64,000 bases of DNA from Vibrio viridaestus (lineage in GTDB: Bacteria; Pseudomonadota; Gammaproteobacteria; Enterobacterales; Vibrionaceae): the NCBI RefSeq assembly GCF_003856525.1, contig NZ_RJVQ01000012.1:60901-124900 (forward strand), read 5' to 3'. Below are positions 54,887 through 64,000 of the stretch, in pieces. Below the pieces are notes generated by a model. The model worked only from the letters and a program-made list of their open reading frames with translations. It made no database searches and was not told where the DNA came from. Each line of letters opens with the position of its first letter. Positions within the stretch are counted from its first letter, which is position 1. A program made the translations under genes and the position numbers.

Positions 54887-56248
54887 GTGAATACGATAAA
54901 ACAGGCCATTTTTAATCTATCTGTCCATAAACAGGTGCTTAGATTGGCTATTCCTATGGTGATTTCTAATATTACCATTCCACTGCTCGGTCTTGTCGAT
55001 TCAGCTGTTATTGGGCATCTTGAACACTCTTGGTATCTTGGTGGGGTAGCTCTGGGCAGCACCATGATCAGTTTATCGTTTTGGCTTTTGGGTTTTCTCA
55101 GAATGTCGACGACGGGACTGACGGCTCAGTCAATAGGACGTAATGATCATCAGAGAACGGCGTTAGTGCTTTATCAGGGGCTGTTGATGGCCCTTGGTTT
55201 TGCCGCGTTATTTCTACTTATCTATCATCCTGTCGCGCAATTAGTTCTTTCATTCAGTGATGCCAGTGACGAGGTTAAGCGCTATGCCTATGACTATTTT
55301 TCCATTCGAGTTTGGGGTGCGCCAGCGGCACTGGCAAATTTTGTGTTTCTAGGATGGTTATTAGGGACGCAAAACTCTAAGGCTCCAATGTGGATGGTCA
55401 TCATTACAAACATCGCCAATATTATTCTTGATATTTTGTTTGTGCTTGTTCTTGATTGGAAGGTCGATGGAGCCGCGACAGCATCGGTCATCTCCGATTA
55501 TTTAGGTTCCGCTTTCGCTTTGTATTGTGTTGTCGATTATGTTCGTAAACATCAGTTGCCTCGTATTCAACATTTTGGCTCTAAGGTCACTCATGGGCTG
55601 GTCAATTTTTTAAAGTTGAATCGTGATATTTTTATCCGTTCATTGTGTCTACATGCTGTTTTTAGCTTTATGACGTTTCGTGGAGCAGCGTATGGAGATG
55701 CCATTGTGGCTGCTAATGCAGTGCTTATGAGTTTCCTAATGACAATATCATTCGGGATGGATGGTTTTGCGTATGCTATTGAAGCAATGATCGGTCGAGC
55801 TATTGGGCAGAAAAGTCGCACTAATCTCGTGAAGTCTATTATTGGTTCCTTGTTTTGGAGTTTGCTGACATGTATTGGTTTGACCATAGTCTTTACCGGA
55901 TGGGGTAATACGCTTATTCAGTTACTGACAGACATTGATACAGTTAGAGTCACTGCTAATGATTATCTTATTTGGCTGATTATGATGCCATTGGTCTCAA
56001 TGTGGTGTTTCCTATTAGATGGTATTTTTGTCGGTGCCACGAAAGGAAAAGAAATGCGTAATGGCATGATGTTATCTCTACTCTGCTTTGCGCTGTCTTA
56101 TTTAATGTTGCAGAGATTTGATAACCATGGCCTTTGGGCATCGATGCTGATCTTTATGGCTGCACGTAGTGTGACTCTGCTTGTGATTATGTATAAGCAG
56201 CATCAAAACGATACCTTTTTTGATTTTAAAGCCAAGAGTGCCGAATAA
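54887..56248 (+). CDS. dinF: MATE family transporter DinF
   Basis: DinF is a MATE-type multidrug or toxic compound extrusion transporter near lexA and is part of the SOS regulon in E. coli. The 453-residue protein has 12 membrane helices and the MATE pattern AIPMVISNITIPLLGLVDSAVIGHL with LGFLRMSTTGLTAQSIGRND. The start is GTG 54887. A separate SOS box before this gene was not seen, so damage control may come from read-through of lexA, which passes the methyltransferase gene. Its stop overlaps the terminator stem. Confidence 0.88.
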   Translation: MNTIKQAIFNLSVHKQVLRLAIPMVISNITIPLLGLVDSAVIGHLEHSWYLGGVALGSTMISLSFWLLGFLRMSTTGLTAQSIGRNDHQRTALVLYQGLLMALGFAALFLLIYHPVAQLVLSFSDASDEVKRYAYDYFSIRVWGAPAALANFVFLGWLLGTQNSKAPMWMVIITNIANIILDILFVLVLDWKVDGAATASVISDYLGSAFALYCVVDYVRKHQLPRIQHFGSKVTHGLVNFLKLNRDIFIRSLCLHAVFSFMTFRGAAYGDAIVAANAVLMSFLMTISFGMDGFAYAIEAMIGRAIGQKSRTNLVKSIIGSLFWSLLTCIGLTIVFTGWGNTLIQLLTDIDTVRVTANDYLIWLIMMPLVSMWCFLLDGIFVGATKGKEMRNGMMLSLLCFALSYLMLQRFDNHGLWASMLIFMAARSVTLLVIMYKQHQNDTFFDFKAKSAE

Positions 56249-56260
56249 TCGGCACTCTTT
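56234..56260. terminator. Bidirectional terminator between dinF and sthA
   Basis: AAGAGTGCCGA and TCGGCACTCTT form an 11-bp stem with an ATAA loop, followed by TGTTT. The left arm includes the end of dinF. Confidence 0.9.
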
Positions 56261-56274
56261 GTTTCGTGGTGAGA

Positions 56275-57675
56275 TTAGAACAGTCTGTTTAGTCCATTTA
56301 ATGCTGCAACACGGTATGCCTCTGCCATCGTCGGATAGTTAAAGGTGGTGTTCACGAAATACTCGATGGTATTTGCTTCTCCTTTTTGTTCCATGATTGC
56401 CTGACCGATATGAATGATTTCTGAAGAGCGGCCACCAAAACAGTGAATGCCCAGTATTTCTTTAGTTTCACGATGAAACAATATTTTCAGGCTACCCACA
56501 TCTTTCCCGGCAATTTGAGCTCTCGCTAAATGTTGGAAGGCTGAGCGTCCAACTTCGTAAGGAATTTTGGCTGCAGTTAACTCTTGTTCTGTTTTTCCTA
56601 CAGAACTGATTTCGGGAATGGTATAAATACCCGTAGGAATATGCTCGATGAGTTGATTGGTCGCTTTCCCTTGGCTGATAGCTTGTGCGGTAAAACGTCC
56701 CTGATCATAAGCAGCACTTGCTAGGCTAGGATAGCCAATGACATCGCCCACAGCATAAATATGCTCTACAGCGGTCTGATAGTTATTATTTACCTTCAGT
56801 TGTCCACGAGAATCCGCTTCCAGACCTACCGCAGATAAATTCAGTCTGTCTGTATTACCCGTTCTGCCGTTGGCGTAGAGGATACAGTCGGCTTTCATCT
56901 TTTTACCAGACTGCAGATGAACAATAACACCATCATCAACCGCTTCAATGGACTGGTAGGTTTCGTCATTTCGAATAATGACCCCATTATTCCAAAAATG
57001 GTAAGAGAGTGAATCCGAGATTTCGTTATCTAAGAAAGCAAGTAGACGATCACGAGTATTGATTAAATCAGTTTTTACTCCTAATCCTCGGAAAATCGAA
57101 GCGTATTCACATCCGATGACACCTGCACCGTAAATAATAATATGTCTGGGATCGTGCTTTAGGTTGAGAATCGAATCACTATCGTAGATTCGCTCATGGG
57201 TAAAGTCGACATCGGCCGGACGATAAGGTCGTGAGCCTGTCGCGATAACAAATCGATCTGCAGTGTAGGTCTCAATGCTGCCATCACGTAGCTCTACATT
57301 TAGAGTATGTGCATCTTGAAAGCTCGCAAGACCAGTAATGATTTCACATTGATTACGGTCGTAGAAGCCTTGTCTTAGCTTTGTCTGTTTATCAATGACG
57401 GTTTTTGCGTGAGATAGGATGGTTGAAAAGGTGGAATGAATTTCTGTATGTGCATTAGTAAATACAGGATTACTATTAAATTCTATAATTCGGCTGACTG
57501 CATGCCTTAATGCTTTCGAAGGAATCGTTCCCCAGTGAGTGCAACCACCACCAACTGTATTTTCTTTCTCCACAACAGCGACTCGCAACCCTGCCTTGGT
57601 CAGGCCCATAGCGGCACCTTCACCTCCTGGCCCACTTCCAATGACGATAACATCAAAATGGTTTTGTTGTGGCAT
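56275..57675 (-). CDS. sthA: Soluble pyridine nucleotide transhydrogenase SthA
   Basis: SthA moves reducing equivalents from NADPH to NAD+ and so balances the two pools. The 466-residue flavoprotein has the FAD motif [15 protein letters not shown] (about 10-24), [20 protein letters not shown] with no redox Cys pair (Thr in the second position, as in other SthA), [16 protein letters not shown] for NAD(P) binding and [21 protein letters not shown]. It is divergent from fabR, the usual order in gammaproteobacteria. Confidence 0.95.
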   Translation of the reverse strand: MPQQNHFDVIVIGSGPGGEGAAMGLTKAGLRVAVVEKENTVGGGCTHWGTIPSKALRHAVSRIIEFNSNPVFTNAHTEIHSTFSTILSHAKTVIDKQTKLRQGFYDRNQCEIITGLASFQDAHTLNVELRDGSIETYTADRFVIATGSRPYRPADVDFTHERIYDSDSILNLKHDPRHIIIYGAGVIGCEYASIFRGLGVKTDLINTRDRLLAFLDNEISDSLSYHFWNNGVIIRNDETYQSIEAVDDGVIVHLQSGKKMKADCILYANGRTGNTDRLNLSAVGLEADSRGQLKVNNNYQTAVEHIYAVGDVIGYPSLASAAYDQGRFTAQAISQGKATNQLIEHIPTGIYTIPEISSVGKTEQELTAAKIPYEVGRSAFQHLARAQIAGKDVGSLKILFHRETKEILGIHCFGGRSSEIIHIGQAIMEQKGEANTIEYFVNTTFNYPTMAEAYRVAALNGLNRLF

Positions 57676-57903
57676 ATTGCTTCCTTCTTGTTATTTAGAC
57701 AATTTTTGTGATTGTAACTTAATATTCCATTCACAGAATGTGACATTGACCATAGACTTTTTGTATTGCTTAAACATCGGTGATTCTAAAAAACGAGATG
57801 AATGTTAAGCTGTCATTAAATCTCGTTAGTGTGTAAATTATATTTTGTTAATATTCGCGCTATATTGTTACTCTGTATTTTTCTGTTTAGGGAACGAAAG
57901 CTG

Positions 57904-58545
57904 ATGGGAATCCGTGCTCAACAAAAAGAGAAGACGCGTCGAGCGTTAATTGATGCGGCATTCCGGCAACTTAGTGCTGAACGGAGCTTTTCTAATCTTA
58001 GCCTTCGAGAGGTGACTCGTGAAGCGGGTGTTGCGCCAACTTCCTTTTATCGTCACTTTAAAGACATGGATGAGCTTGGGTTAACAATGGTTGATGAAGG
58101 CGGATTATTACTTCGGCAATTAATGAGACAGGCCAGACAGCGAATTGTTGCTCAAGGTAGTGTCATTCGTACCTCCGTCATTACGTTTATGGAGTTTATC
58201 GAAAATAGCCCGAATATATTTCGTCTTTTGCTTCGCGAGCGTTCGGGAACGTCTTATGCGTTTCGCGCTGCGGTGGCGCGAGAAATTCAACATTTTATCG
58301 CTGAACTAACCGAGTATCTTGTAGTTACTGGACTGGCTCGGGAGCATGCTGTCGTTCAGGCTGAAGCTTCGGTAACGTTAGTTTTTAGTTCTGGTGCAGA
58401 AGCATTGGACCTCGATAAATTGGATCGTGATGCATTAGCAGAACGACTTATTATTCAATTAAGGATGATAGCGAAAGGAGCAAGTAGCTATCGTCATGAA
58501 AACGACAAACATACATCAAGGGCGGATTCAATTCATGTCGAATGA
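57904..58545 (+). CDS. fabR: Unsaturated fatty acid biosynthesis repressor FabR
   Basis: FabR is a TetR-type repressor of fabA and fabB that senses the ratio of saturated to unsaturated acyl chains. The 213-residue protein (ATG 57904) starts [20 protein letters not shown] and has the recognition helix [20 protein letters not shown], followed by [21 protein letters not shown]; all agree closely with E. coli FabR. A longer upstream reading from 57829 has no ribosome site. It ends inside the start of yijD. Confidence 0.92.
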   Translation: MGIRAQQKEKTRRALIDAAFRQLSAERSFSNLSLREVTREAGVAPTSFYRHFKDMDELGLTMVDEGGLLLRQLMRQARQRIVAQGSVIRTSVITFMEFIENSPNIFRLLLRERSGTSYAFRAAVAREIQHFIAELTEYLVVTGLAREHAVVQAEASVTLVFSSGAEALDLDKLDRDALAERLIIQLRMIAKGASSYRHENDKHTSRADSIHVE

Positions 58546-58903
58546 AAGTAGTAATACTCAAAAGAACACTGAGCTGAAAAACTTAGTGTTGGCCTTAGTC
58601 GCAGGGATGTGCTGTGATGCTATTTTATCTTGGCTAACTATGAGCGAAGTGGGTTTCTCTATCTTCCCAGTAATTGCTCTGGTTTTATCTGTACAGTCTC
58701 TGTATCAGGAATATCTCAAAAAACCAGTGTCTGAGGATTTCCCTCTGGTTGGTTTGGCTAGCTTCTTTGTCGGTGTATTTGGCCATTCTGCCTTTATCAA
58801 AGCACAATATCCTGATTCCGGATCTAATTTCATTGCAATTGTTATTGTGCTTGTCTTAATGATTTGGATTGGTAAGAAAATGGGTTACTTCGGGAAAGAT
58901 TAG
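58535..58903 (+). CDS. yijD: YijD-like inner membrane protein (DUF1422)
   Basis: The 122-residue protein started at ATG 58535 overlaps the last 11 bp of fabR, implying coupled translation. It has four hydrophobic segments (e.g. [18 protein letters not shown] and [19 protein letters not shown]). The family is conserved next to fabR, as in E. coli fabR-yijD, but the function is unknown. A longer in-frame start at 58496 lies within fabR and is less likely. Confidence 0.88.
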   Translation: MSNESSNTQKNTELKNLVLALVAGMCCDAILSWLTMSEVGFSIFPVIALVLSVQSLYQEYLKKPVSEDFPLVGLASFFVGVFGHSAFIKAQYPDSGSNFIAIVIVLVLMIWIGKKMGYFGKD

Positions 58904-58918
58904 CTCACTTAGTAGAGA

Positions 58919-58949
58919 GAAAAAGCCGCTTTATACAGCGGCTTTTTTA
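58919..58949. terminator. Bidirectional terminator between yijD and trmA
   Basis: AAAAAGCCGCT and AGCGGCTTTTT flank a short TTATAC loop, between convergent genes. Confidence 0.92.
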
Positions 58950-58951
58950 GT

Positions 58952-60058
58952 TTATTTTCGCTCGAGGAAAACACCACATTCCATATGGTGGGTATATGGG
59001 AATTGGTCAAAAAGAGCAAAGCGCGTGATGTTATGGGTTGTGCTTAGAACTTCCAAATTGTCTTTTAACGTCTCTGGATTACAAGAGATATACATAATAC
59101 GCTCGTATTTTTGCACCATATGGCAGGTATCTATGTCCATTCCTGCTCGTGGAGGGTCGACAAAAATAGTATTGCAGTCATAGCTTTTCAGATCAATACC
59201 GGCGTCTTTCAGGCGGCGAAATTCTCTTTTGCCTTCCATTGCCTGAGTAAACTCTTCTGCTGACATGCGAATAATTTGCACATTATCAATTTTATTGGCA
59301 GCGATATTATACTGTGCTGAATCGACTGATGGTTTTGCCAACTCTGTCGCCAGAACACGACGGAAGTTTTGTGCCAGAGCAAGTGAAAAGTTGCCATTGC
59401 CACAATAAAGCTCAAGCAGGTCACCTTTGCTTTGCTTTGTTGATGTCACAGCCCATTCCAACATTTTTTCTGCAACTTTGCCGTTAGGTTGAGTAAAGCT
59501 ATTCTCGACCTGTTGATAAATAAAGGGTTGGTTGTGCACATGCAATGTTTCGAGAACGTATTCCTGATCCAAGACGACTTTAATTTTTCTTGCTCGGCCT
59601 ATCAGGTTTAGTTTGAATCCTCGAGCATTTAGGCGTTCTTTTAGCTGTTTGGCTTCTGCCGTCCATGAATCATCAATCTGGCGGTGATACAGCATGGAAA
59701 CTAATATCTCTCCACTAAGCGTCGATAAAAAATCGACCTGAAAGAGTTTTTTCCTTAAAAGCTCGTTATCTTTGATCTCTTCGACTAAGGCTGGCATTAC
59801 TTGATTGATGAGTTCGCTTGCTGCCGGAAACTGGTCGACGCGGTACTTCGATTTTGTCTCCTGATCAAACATGATGTAGTAAAGATCTTCACCTTCGTGC
59901 CACACTCTGAACTCAGCTCTCATACGGTAATGCTGTTCGGGGGACGTAAATACTTCCAGCTCAGGAGTACCAAAAGAGCTAAACATCTCGTTTAAACGAG
60001 TTACTTTCTCTTCTAATTGTTCTGCATAGCTTATTGCGTTCATCGCTGGAATCGCCAT
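58952..60058 (-). CDS. trmA: tRNA (uracil54-C5)-methyltransferase TrmA
   Basis: TrmA makes ribothymidine at position 54 of tRNAs. The 368-residue protein has [19 protein letters not shown] (SAM motif, about 214-232), [13 protein letters not shown] (about 298-310), the catalytic Cys in [16 protein letters not shown] (about 323) and the C-terminal [16 protein letters not shown] with the general base Glu. It is divergent from btuB, as in E. coli. The 391-bp gap between the two starts contains the btuB riboswitch. Confidence 0.96.
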   Translation of the reverse strand: MAIPAMNAISYAEQLEEKVTRLNEMFSSFGTPELEVFTSPEQHYRMRAEFRVWHEGEDLYYIMFDQETKSKYRVDQFPAASELINQVMPALVEEIKDNELLRKKLFQVDFLSTLSGEILVSMLYHRQIDDSWTAEAKQLKERLNARGFKLNLIGRARKIKVVLDQEYVLETLHVHNQPFIYQQVENSFTQPNGKVAEKMLEWAVTSTKQSKGDLLELYCGNGNFSLALAQNFRRVLATELAKPSVDSAQYNIAANKIDNVQIIRMSAEEFTQAMEGKREFRRLKDAGIDLKSYDCNTIFVDPPRAGMDIDTCHMVQKYERIMYISCNPETLKDNLEVLSTTHNITRFALFDQFPYTHHMECGVFLERK

Positions 60059-60229
60059 CGTTTATTACCTTTATATTTCTTTCAGAGCAGGGAGCGCAGA
60101 TTTTAGTCAATTCAGTTCTGATGTCCAGTATTCAGCGAATTTAGTTCTGAACCAGTTGATAAAATAGTCTATACACTGTGACTTAGGCTAGACAAAGCAA
60201 ACATTGGTCAATATTATCCCCTCTCGAAA

Positions 60230-60400
60230 AGTTGGTGCTTGCTTAATTTGTGAGCTGAAAAGGGAATCTGGTGTAAATCCAGAACTGACGCGCAGCGGTA
60301 AAAGAGAACGAAAACTCATTATGACACTTCTGATCTCAGAGGGAAGTCGAGTCTAGGTAGTGGCAACACATGCTCTTAAGTCCGAAGACCTGCCAACAAC
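60230..60400 (+). promoter_or_regulatory. Cobalamin riboswitch upstream of btuB
   Basis: The leader has the adenosylcobalamin aptamer features in order: an opening pairing strand (GTTGGTGCTTG), AAAAGGGAATCTGGTGTAAA, the B12 box around ATCCAGAACTGACGCGCAGCGG (given by position, 60278-60299), and the closing strand AAGTCCGAAGACCTGCCAAC. Binding of cobalamin would lower btuB expression. A small downstream hairpin (CCGAAC with GTTCGG, 60400-60420) lies before the ribosome site and may be part of the expression platform. Confidence 0.9.
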
Positions 60401-60449
60401 CGAACTTTAGGAGTGTTCGGTCATTATTAACGCGATTTAGGATATAACA

Positions 60450-62234
60450 ATGAAAAAGTCAGCTTTAGCGATGGCAGTGGCCGCATCGCTATTTTCGTAC
60501 GCCTCTACATCATACGCAGCATCCGATTCTGCCCAGACTACCGATGATACTGTTGTCGTTACTGCTAACCGTTTTGAGCAGAAAATAGATAGTACAACTG
60601 CTCCAGTTGTTGTTGTAACAAAACAAGAGATCGAAAGAATCCAAGCAAGTGATTTACTTGATGTCTTGAATACACTACCTGGTATTCAAATAGCTCGTAA
60701 CGGTAGTTATGGACAAACCTCCAGTGTATTTATTCGTGGTACAAACGATACACATACTCTTGTGTTAATCGATGGTGCTAGAGTGGGGAGTTCTACAACA
60801 GGCACAGCATCTCTTTCTACAATTCCTTTGGTGTCTATATCAAGAATCGAGTATCTAAGAGGGCCAAGAGCGGCAGTGTATGGTTCGGATGCTCTTGGCG
60901 GTGTCATAAACATCATTACTGATAATTCGAGTCAAGAGACTGAGTTAGGTGCTGTCTATGGAAGCGATAATTATCGAGATGTAAAAGCACTAACATCTGG
61001 CTATATCTCAGAGCAGTTACATGCATCTTTGGGTTATGAGTTCCAGGATGTTGATGGTTACTCGGTAAAATCCGGGGCTGGTAATGAAGATGATGATGGC
61101 TACTTATCTAGAAATCTTACTTCAAACCTAGATTATAAATTTAATGAACAGTGGCAAGCGAATTTACTTGTACTTTTACATAATGGACGCGTTGAGTTCG
61201 ATAGTGCCGATAAATTTACGACAGAGCAGAACTACAATGTTGTGTCGAATGTAAAGTACAGCTCAGATACGTTTAATAGTCAGTTAATGGTTGCGGCAAA
61301 CCAAGATAAACGAGAAACCCTTGCTTACGGTAGCACTTATGAAACACTAAGGCAGGAAGTTAACTGGACTAACCAATACTTAGTTTCTGACATTTGGACT
61401 GTTGGGGGCGGAGTTGAGTGGTATGTTGATGATGTGTCCAAATCATCAGTAAGCTACGATGAAACGTCACGCTATAATACTGCAGCGTATTTGACTACAA
61501 CACTCAACTATGAACAATATGATGCGGAAGCTTCAGTTCGTCATGATGACAATCAAAGATATGGTGAAAATAATACTTGGCAGCTAGGTCTGGGATATAG
61601 AATTAATGATACGTACCGACTTACAGCCAACGGAGGTACTGGATACCATGCTCCTACATTTAACCAACTTTACTATCCTAATTATGGTGATCCTGACTTA
61701 AAGCCTGAAGAATCTAAAAATGTTGAGATAGCCTTGAGTGCTTCTTATGACATATTTGATATTCGTCTATCTGGATTCCGGAATGATATTGATAATCTAA
61801 TATCAGGTCAGGGTAGTACAGTGGCGAGTTACAATGAGGCAATTATCAAAGGTGCTGAACTAGAATTTGACTTCGATACTGGGCCTTTCTCGCATAAAGT
61901 TTCGTATGATTATACGGATGCAAAAGATAAAGATACTAATTATGAGTTAAGAAGACGAGCGAAGCATTCTGCAAAATGGAATTCCTCATATTCAGTTGAT
62001 AGCTGGATATTATCGATGACGTACACTTATCAAGGTTCTCGATTTGAAGATAAAACAAATAGTGAAGTGTTAGGTGCCTATTCACTGTTTGATTTTTCTG
62101 TTGCTTATCAATTTGATAACGGTATTAAGCTAGGCAGTAAATTGACAAACGCATTTGATGCGGATTATGAGACTGCAGATGGATATAATACCGCTGATCG
62201 TAAAGCCTATGTGAGTATTGATTATAAATTTTAA
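60450..62234 (+). CDS. btuB: Vitamin B12 TonB-dependent receptor BtuB
   Basis: BtuB imports cobalamin across the outer membrane. The 594-residue protein has a signal peptide ending STSYAA, the TonB box DTVVVTANRFEQ (about 33-44), a plug with FIRGTNDTHTLVLIDGARVGS and IEYLRGPRAAVYGSDALGGVINII, and a barrel ending in YVSIDYKF with a terminal Phe. The upstream cobalamin riboswitch supports the substrate. It is followed by a terminator and murI. Confidence 0.95.
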   Translation: MKKSALAMAVAASLFSYASTSYAASDSAQTTDDTVVVTANRFEQKIDSTTAPVVVVTKQEIERIQASDLLDVLNTLPGIQIARNGSYGQTSSVFIRGTNDTHTLVLIDGARVGSSTTGTASLSTIPLVSISRIEYLRGPRAAVYGSDALGGVINIITDNSSQETELGAVYGSDNYRDVKALTSGYISEQLHASLGYEFQDVDGYSVKSGAGNEDDDGYLSRNLTSNLDYKFNEQWQANLLVLLHNGRVEFDSADKFTTEQNYNVVSNVKYSSDTFNSQLMVAANQDKRETLAYGSTYETLRQEVNWTNQYLVSDIWTVGGGVEWYVDDVSKSSVSYDETSRYNTAAYLTTTLNYEQYDAEASVRHDDNQRYGENNTWQLGLGYRINDTYRLTANGGTGYHAPTFNQLYYPNYGDPDLKPEESKNVEIALSASYDIFDIRLSGFRNDIDNLISGQGSTVASYNEAIIKGAELEFDFDTGPFSHKVSYDYTDAKDKDTNYELRRRAKHSAKWNSSYSVDSWILSMTYTYQGSRFEDKTNSEVLGAYSLFDFSVAYQFDNGIKLGSKLTNAFDADYETADGYNTADRKAYVSIDYKF

Positions 62235-62241
62235 TCTTAAT

Positions 62242-62268
62242 AAGCCGCCATCAGGCGGCTTCTTTTTT
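62242..62268 (+). terminator. btuB intrinsic terminator
   Basis: AAGCCGCC and GGCGGCTT form an 8-bp stem around ATCA, followed by CTTTTTT, 8 bp after the btuB stop. Confidence 0.9.
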
Positions 62269-62336
62269 GTAGCACTTTAAGTTTTATCAACAGCGGCGTA
62301 TGATTTCGTAAATTCTAATTACTGTTCTTTTTCGAC

Positions 62337-63137
62337 GTGTCTGATTCTCTAACTTCAAATATTCTTTTCTTTGATTCTGGTGTCGGTGGCCTGTCGGTTT
62401 ATCAACAGGTGAAACAGACACTGCCTGATCATAACTACTTTTATCTCTACGATAATGAAGCCTATCCTTACGGAGAATTACGAGAAGATGTTTTAATCGA
62501 TAGAGTTTTGAATCTAGTATCAAGAATCGTAATACAAGAACAAATCGATTTAGTCGTAATAGCCTGTAACACTGCGAGTACAATAGCGCTACCGAGCTTA
62601 CGTCAGATACTTTCAATTCCTGTTGTTGGTGTCGTTCCTGCTATAAAGCCTGCATGTCGCTTGTCTAACCAGTCAGTCGCTCTTATTGCTACGCCAGCAA
62701 CAGTTAAGCGCGACTATATTAATACGCTAATTAATGAATTTTCGAATAATGTCCCGGTGGTTATGTTAGGTAGCACAACTCTTGTCCATATGGCAGAGAA
62801 AAAGTTGCAAGGGGAGAGTGTCGATCTTGAACTACTTAAGCAAGAACTCGCACCATTAATTAATAAGATTGATGTTGCGGTGTTAGGTTGTACCCATTTC
62901 CCTTTGATAAAATCAGAGATCAATAAGGTATTATCGGACAAAGTGACTCTTATAGATTCTGGAGATGCAGTAGCAAGGCGGGTTAAATCTTTACTCGCTA
63001 ATCTACCGAGTAAGCACCGATGCCAATCTAATAAGGCATTTGCAACTGTCTTGGATGAAAAAAGTAAGAAGTTACAGAAATGCCTTATTAGTATGGGTTT
63101 CGATTCTACGAGTCTGTTTCGTTATCAGAAGATTTAG
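62337..63137 (+). CDS. murI: Glutamate racemase MurI
   Basis: MurI makes D-glutamate for peptidoglycan. The 266-residue protein has FFDSGVGGLSVYQQV near the N-terminus and the two catalytic Cys in VIACNTASTIALPSL (about 78) and VLGCTHFPLIKSE (about 188). The start is GTG 62337. It lies between btuB and an rRNA operon, the conserved btuB-murI-rrn order. Its 3' end overlaps the convergent RRM gene by 32 bp. Confidence 0.95.
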   Translation: MSDSLTSNILFFDSGVGGLSVYQQVKQTLPDHNYFYLYDNEAYPYGELREDVLIDRVLNLVSRIVIQEQIDLVVIACNTASTIALPSLRQILSIPVVGVVPAIKPACRLSNQSVALIATPATVKRDYINTLINEFSNNVPVVMLGSTTLVHMAEKKLQGESVDLELLKQELAPLINKIDVAVLGCTHFPLIKSEINKVLSDKVTLIDSGDAVARRVKSLLANLPSKHRCQSNKAFATVLDEKSKKLQKCLISMGFDSTSLFRYQKI

Positions 63138-63555
63138 GATCGTTAGCGACGCGAACTTTCAACGTTCGGTCCATGTAATTATGCTCATTAAGAGCATCTA
63201 TAGCTTTAGGGGCTTCTAGCTCAGACATGACGACAAAACCAAAGCCACGTCTTTTCCCAGTTTTCTTATCTTTCATTAAGCGAACAGCGAAAACCTCACC
63301 ATAATCGGCAAATAGATTTTTTACATGAGACTCATTTGCTTTATACGGTAAGTTACCAACATACAATGTTGTTGTACCAAGTGAGGAGTTAGATGATTCT
63401 CCCTTAGAGGATTTTGATGTTAGGGCGACAGCTAGAAATGTCAGCACCACACCAACGACATAAGAGAGGACATGAGATACTTCAATATTTAAGAAGACAA
63501 CAATGCCTAAAATAAGGATTAAGGCGACGATTAATGTAATTTTGCTTGAATTCAT
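63106..63555 (-). CDS. Membrane-anchored RRM-domain RNA-binding protein
   Basis: The 149-residue protein has two hydrophobic segments at the N-terminus (about 7-24 ITLIVALILILGIVVFLN and 27-46) and then an RNA recognition motif: RNP2 TLYVGNLPY (about 62-70) and RNP1 KRRGFGFVVM (about 102-111), with a charged tail. This places an RNA-binding domain on the cytosolic face of the membrane. A homologous single-RRM protein is known from vibrios and other gammaproteobacteria, but its targets are not known to me. It is convergent with, and overlaps, murI. Confidence 0.88.
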   Translation of the reverse strand: MNSSKITLIVALILILGIVVFLNIEVSHVLSYVVGVVLTFLAVALTSKSSKGESSNSSLGTTTLYVGNLPYKANESHVKNLFADYGEVFAVRLMKDKKTGKRRGFGFVVMSELEAPKAIDALNEHNYMDRTLKVRVANDPKSSDNETDS

Positions 63556-63746
63556 AACTTAAAATCTAATCAGGTTAAAAGAAAAATAATGTGAATGAAT
63601 TATTTGTCGGAAACAGATAACACAATATTACGTATAACACTGACGTTTTTCCAACCTATTGCTGTGATTAAATTCAAAGGTTCCATCTAATTACCCTACC
63701 TTCTGCTGTGTTTTTGCTCAAACGAGTGAAAAAAGCAAAAAAACAC

Positions 63747-63774
63747 TTGTCACGATGTTAAACCTCTCTATAAT
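63747..63774 (+). promoter_or_regulatory. rRNA operon promoter P1
   Basis: TTGTCA and TATAAT are separated by 16 bp and followed by a GC-rich discriminator (GCCGCTCC), the typical stringently controlled rrn P1. An A-rich stretch just upstream (63729-63745) fits an UP element. Confidence 0.85.
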
Positions 63775-63844
63775 GCCGCTCCACGACAGAGGAGAGAGGC
63801 GACTCACAAATCTGGAGAGAAAAGAAATTAAAGAAAATTAATTC

Positions 63845-63872
63845 TTGACTCTAAAGTTTAAAAGCGTATTAT
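63845..63872 (+). promoter_or_regulatory. rRNA operon promoter P2
   Basis: TTGACT and TATTAT are separated by 16 bp, about 98 bp after P1, as in the tandem rrn promoters of E. coli. Confidence 0.8.
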
Positions 63873-63911
63873 ACGCACCCCTAGCCGAGAGCGAGATGCT
63901 CATAAGCTAGA

Positions 63912-63924
63912 TGCTCTTTAACAA
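63912..63924 (+). promoter_or_regulatory. boxA antitermination site of the rRNA operon leader
   Basis: TGCTCTTTAACAA is the consensus rrn boxA, bound by NusB-NusE. It is followed by a conserved leader with a CACTCGT and ACGAGTG stem (63949-63994), a likely 16S processing stem. The 16S gene starts beyond the right edge. Confidence 0.9.
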
Positions 63925-64000
63925 TATAAACCTATCAATCTGTGTGGGCACTCGTCGGATAAACATCCAAAAGATTTTATCAATGATACGAGTGACCAAA

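Noticed and set aside
1-64000. CRISPR arrays, insertion sequences, prophage or tRNA genes
   Set aside because: No regular direct repeats, transposase or phage proteins, or cloverleaf-like sequences were recognised by eye.

Overview
The window is a stretch of gammaproteobacterial chromosome that reads as Vibrionaceae, most likely genus Vibrio. The support is gene content and order: a divergent hemC/cyaA pair with cyaY, lptM, lysA, dapF, a DUF484 gene, xerC and yigB; rsmD opposite ftsY-ftsE-ftsX-rpoH; ubiC-ubiA facing plsB, then dgkA and lexA; sthA/fabR/yijD/trmA; and btuB-murI leading into an rRNA operon whose 16S gene lies just beyond the right edge. No insertion sequence, prophage, CRISPR array or tRNA gene was recognised.

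Layout. 1-10580: core housekeeping (tetrapyrrole synthesis, cAMP, lysine and peptidoglycan precursors, chromosome dimer resolution, tRNA modification), ending with a three-part lipoprotein and an EVE-domain protein. 10590-28460: a complete catechol siderophore locus. A periplasmic Fes-like esterase and a TonB-dependent receptor form one leftward operon behind a Fur box. A second Fur box sits between a leftward entA-type gene and a rightward operon of entC, entE, entB, a phosphopantetheinyl transferase, an MbtH-like protein, a 2360-residue two-module NRPS and an MFS exporter. 28467-38300: yigL-pldB, an EAL-HDOD protein, an arsR/GAPDH/phosphatase/arsJ organoarsenical operon, dps, an aldo/keto reductase and an acyltransferase. 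38300-39100 is AT-rich with only tiny reading frames. 39105-42534: small membrane and transport genes, then rsmD. 42743-64000: core genes again.

How the genes work together. The siderophore genes make 2,3-dihydroxybenzoate (EntC, EntB, EntA types), activate it (EntE) onto the EntB carrier domain, and condense it on the NRPS with a first residue predicted to be cationic and a second predicted to be serine. The product should leave by the EntS-like exporter, return through the receptor, and be opened in the periplasm by the esterase. The architecture resembles vanchrobactin-type systems, but the NRPS has no epimerization domain, so the stereochemistry and identity of the first residue are open. 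This is the most interesting part of the window.

Regulatory elements visible by eye are a CRP-like site before cyaA, two Fur boxes, two SOS boxes before lexA, a cobalamin riboswitch before btuB, a group of DnaA-box-like sequences before glpE, and tandem rrn P1/P2 promoters with boxA at the right end. All domain and site calls come from reading the sequence; no database search or structure prediction was run.
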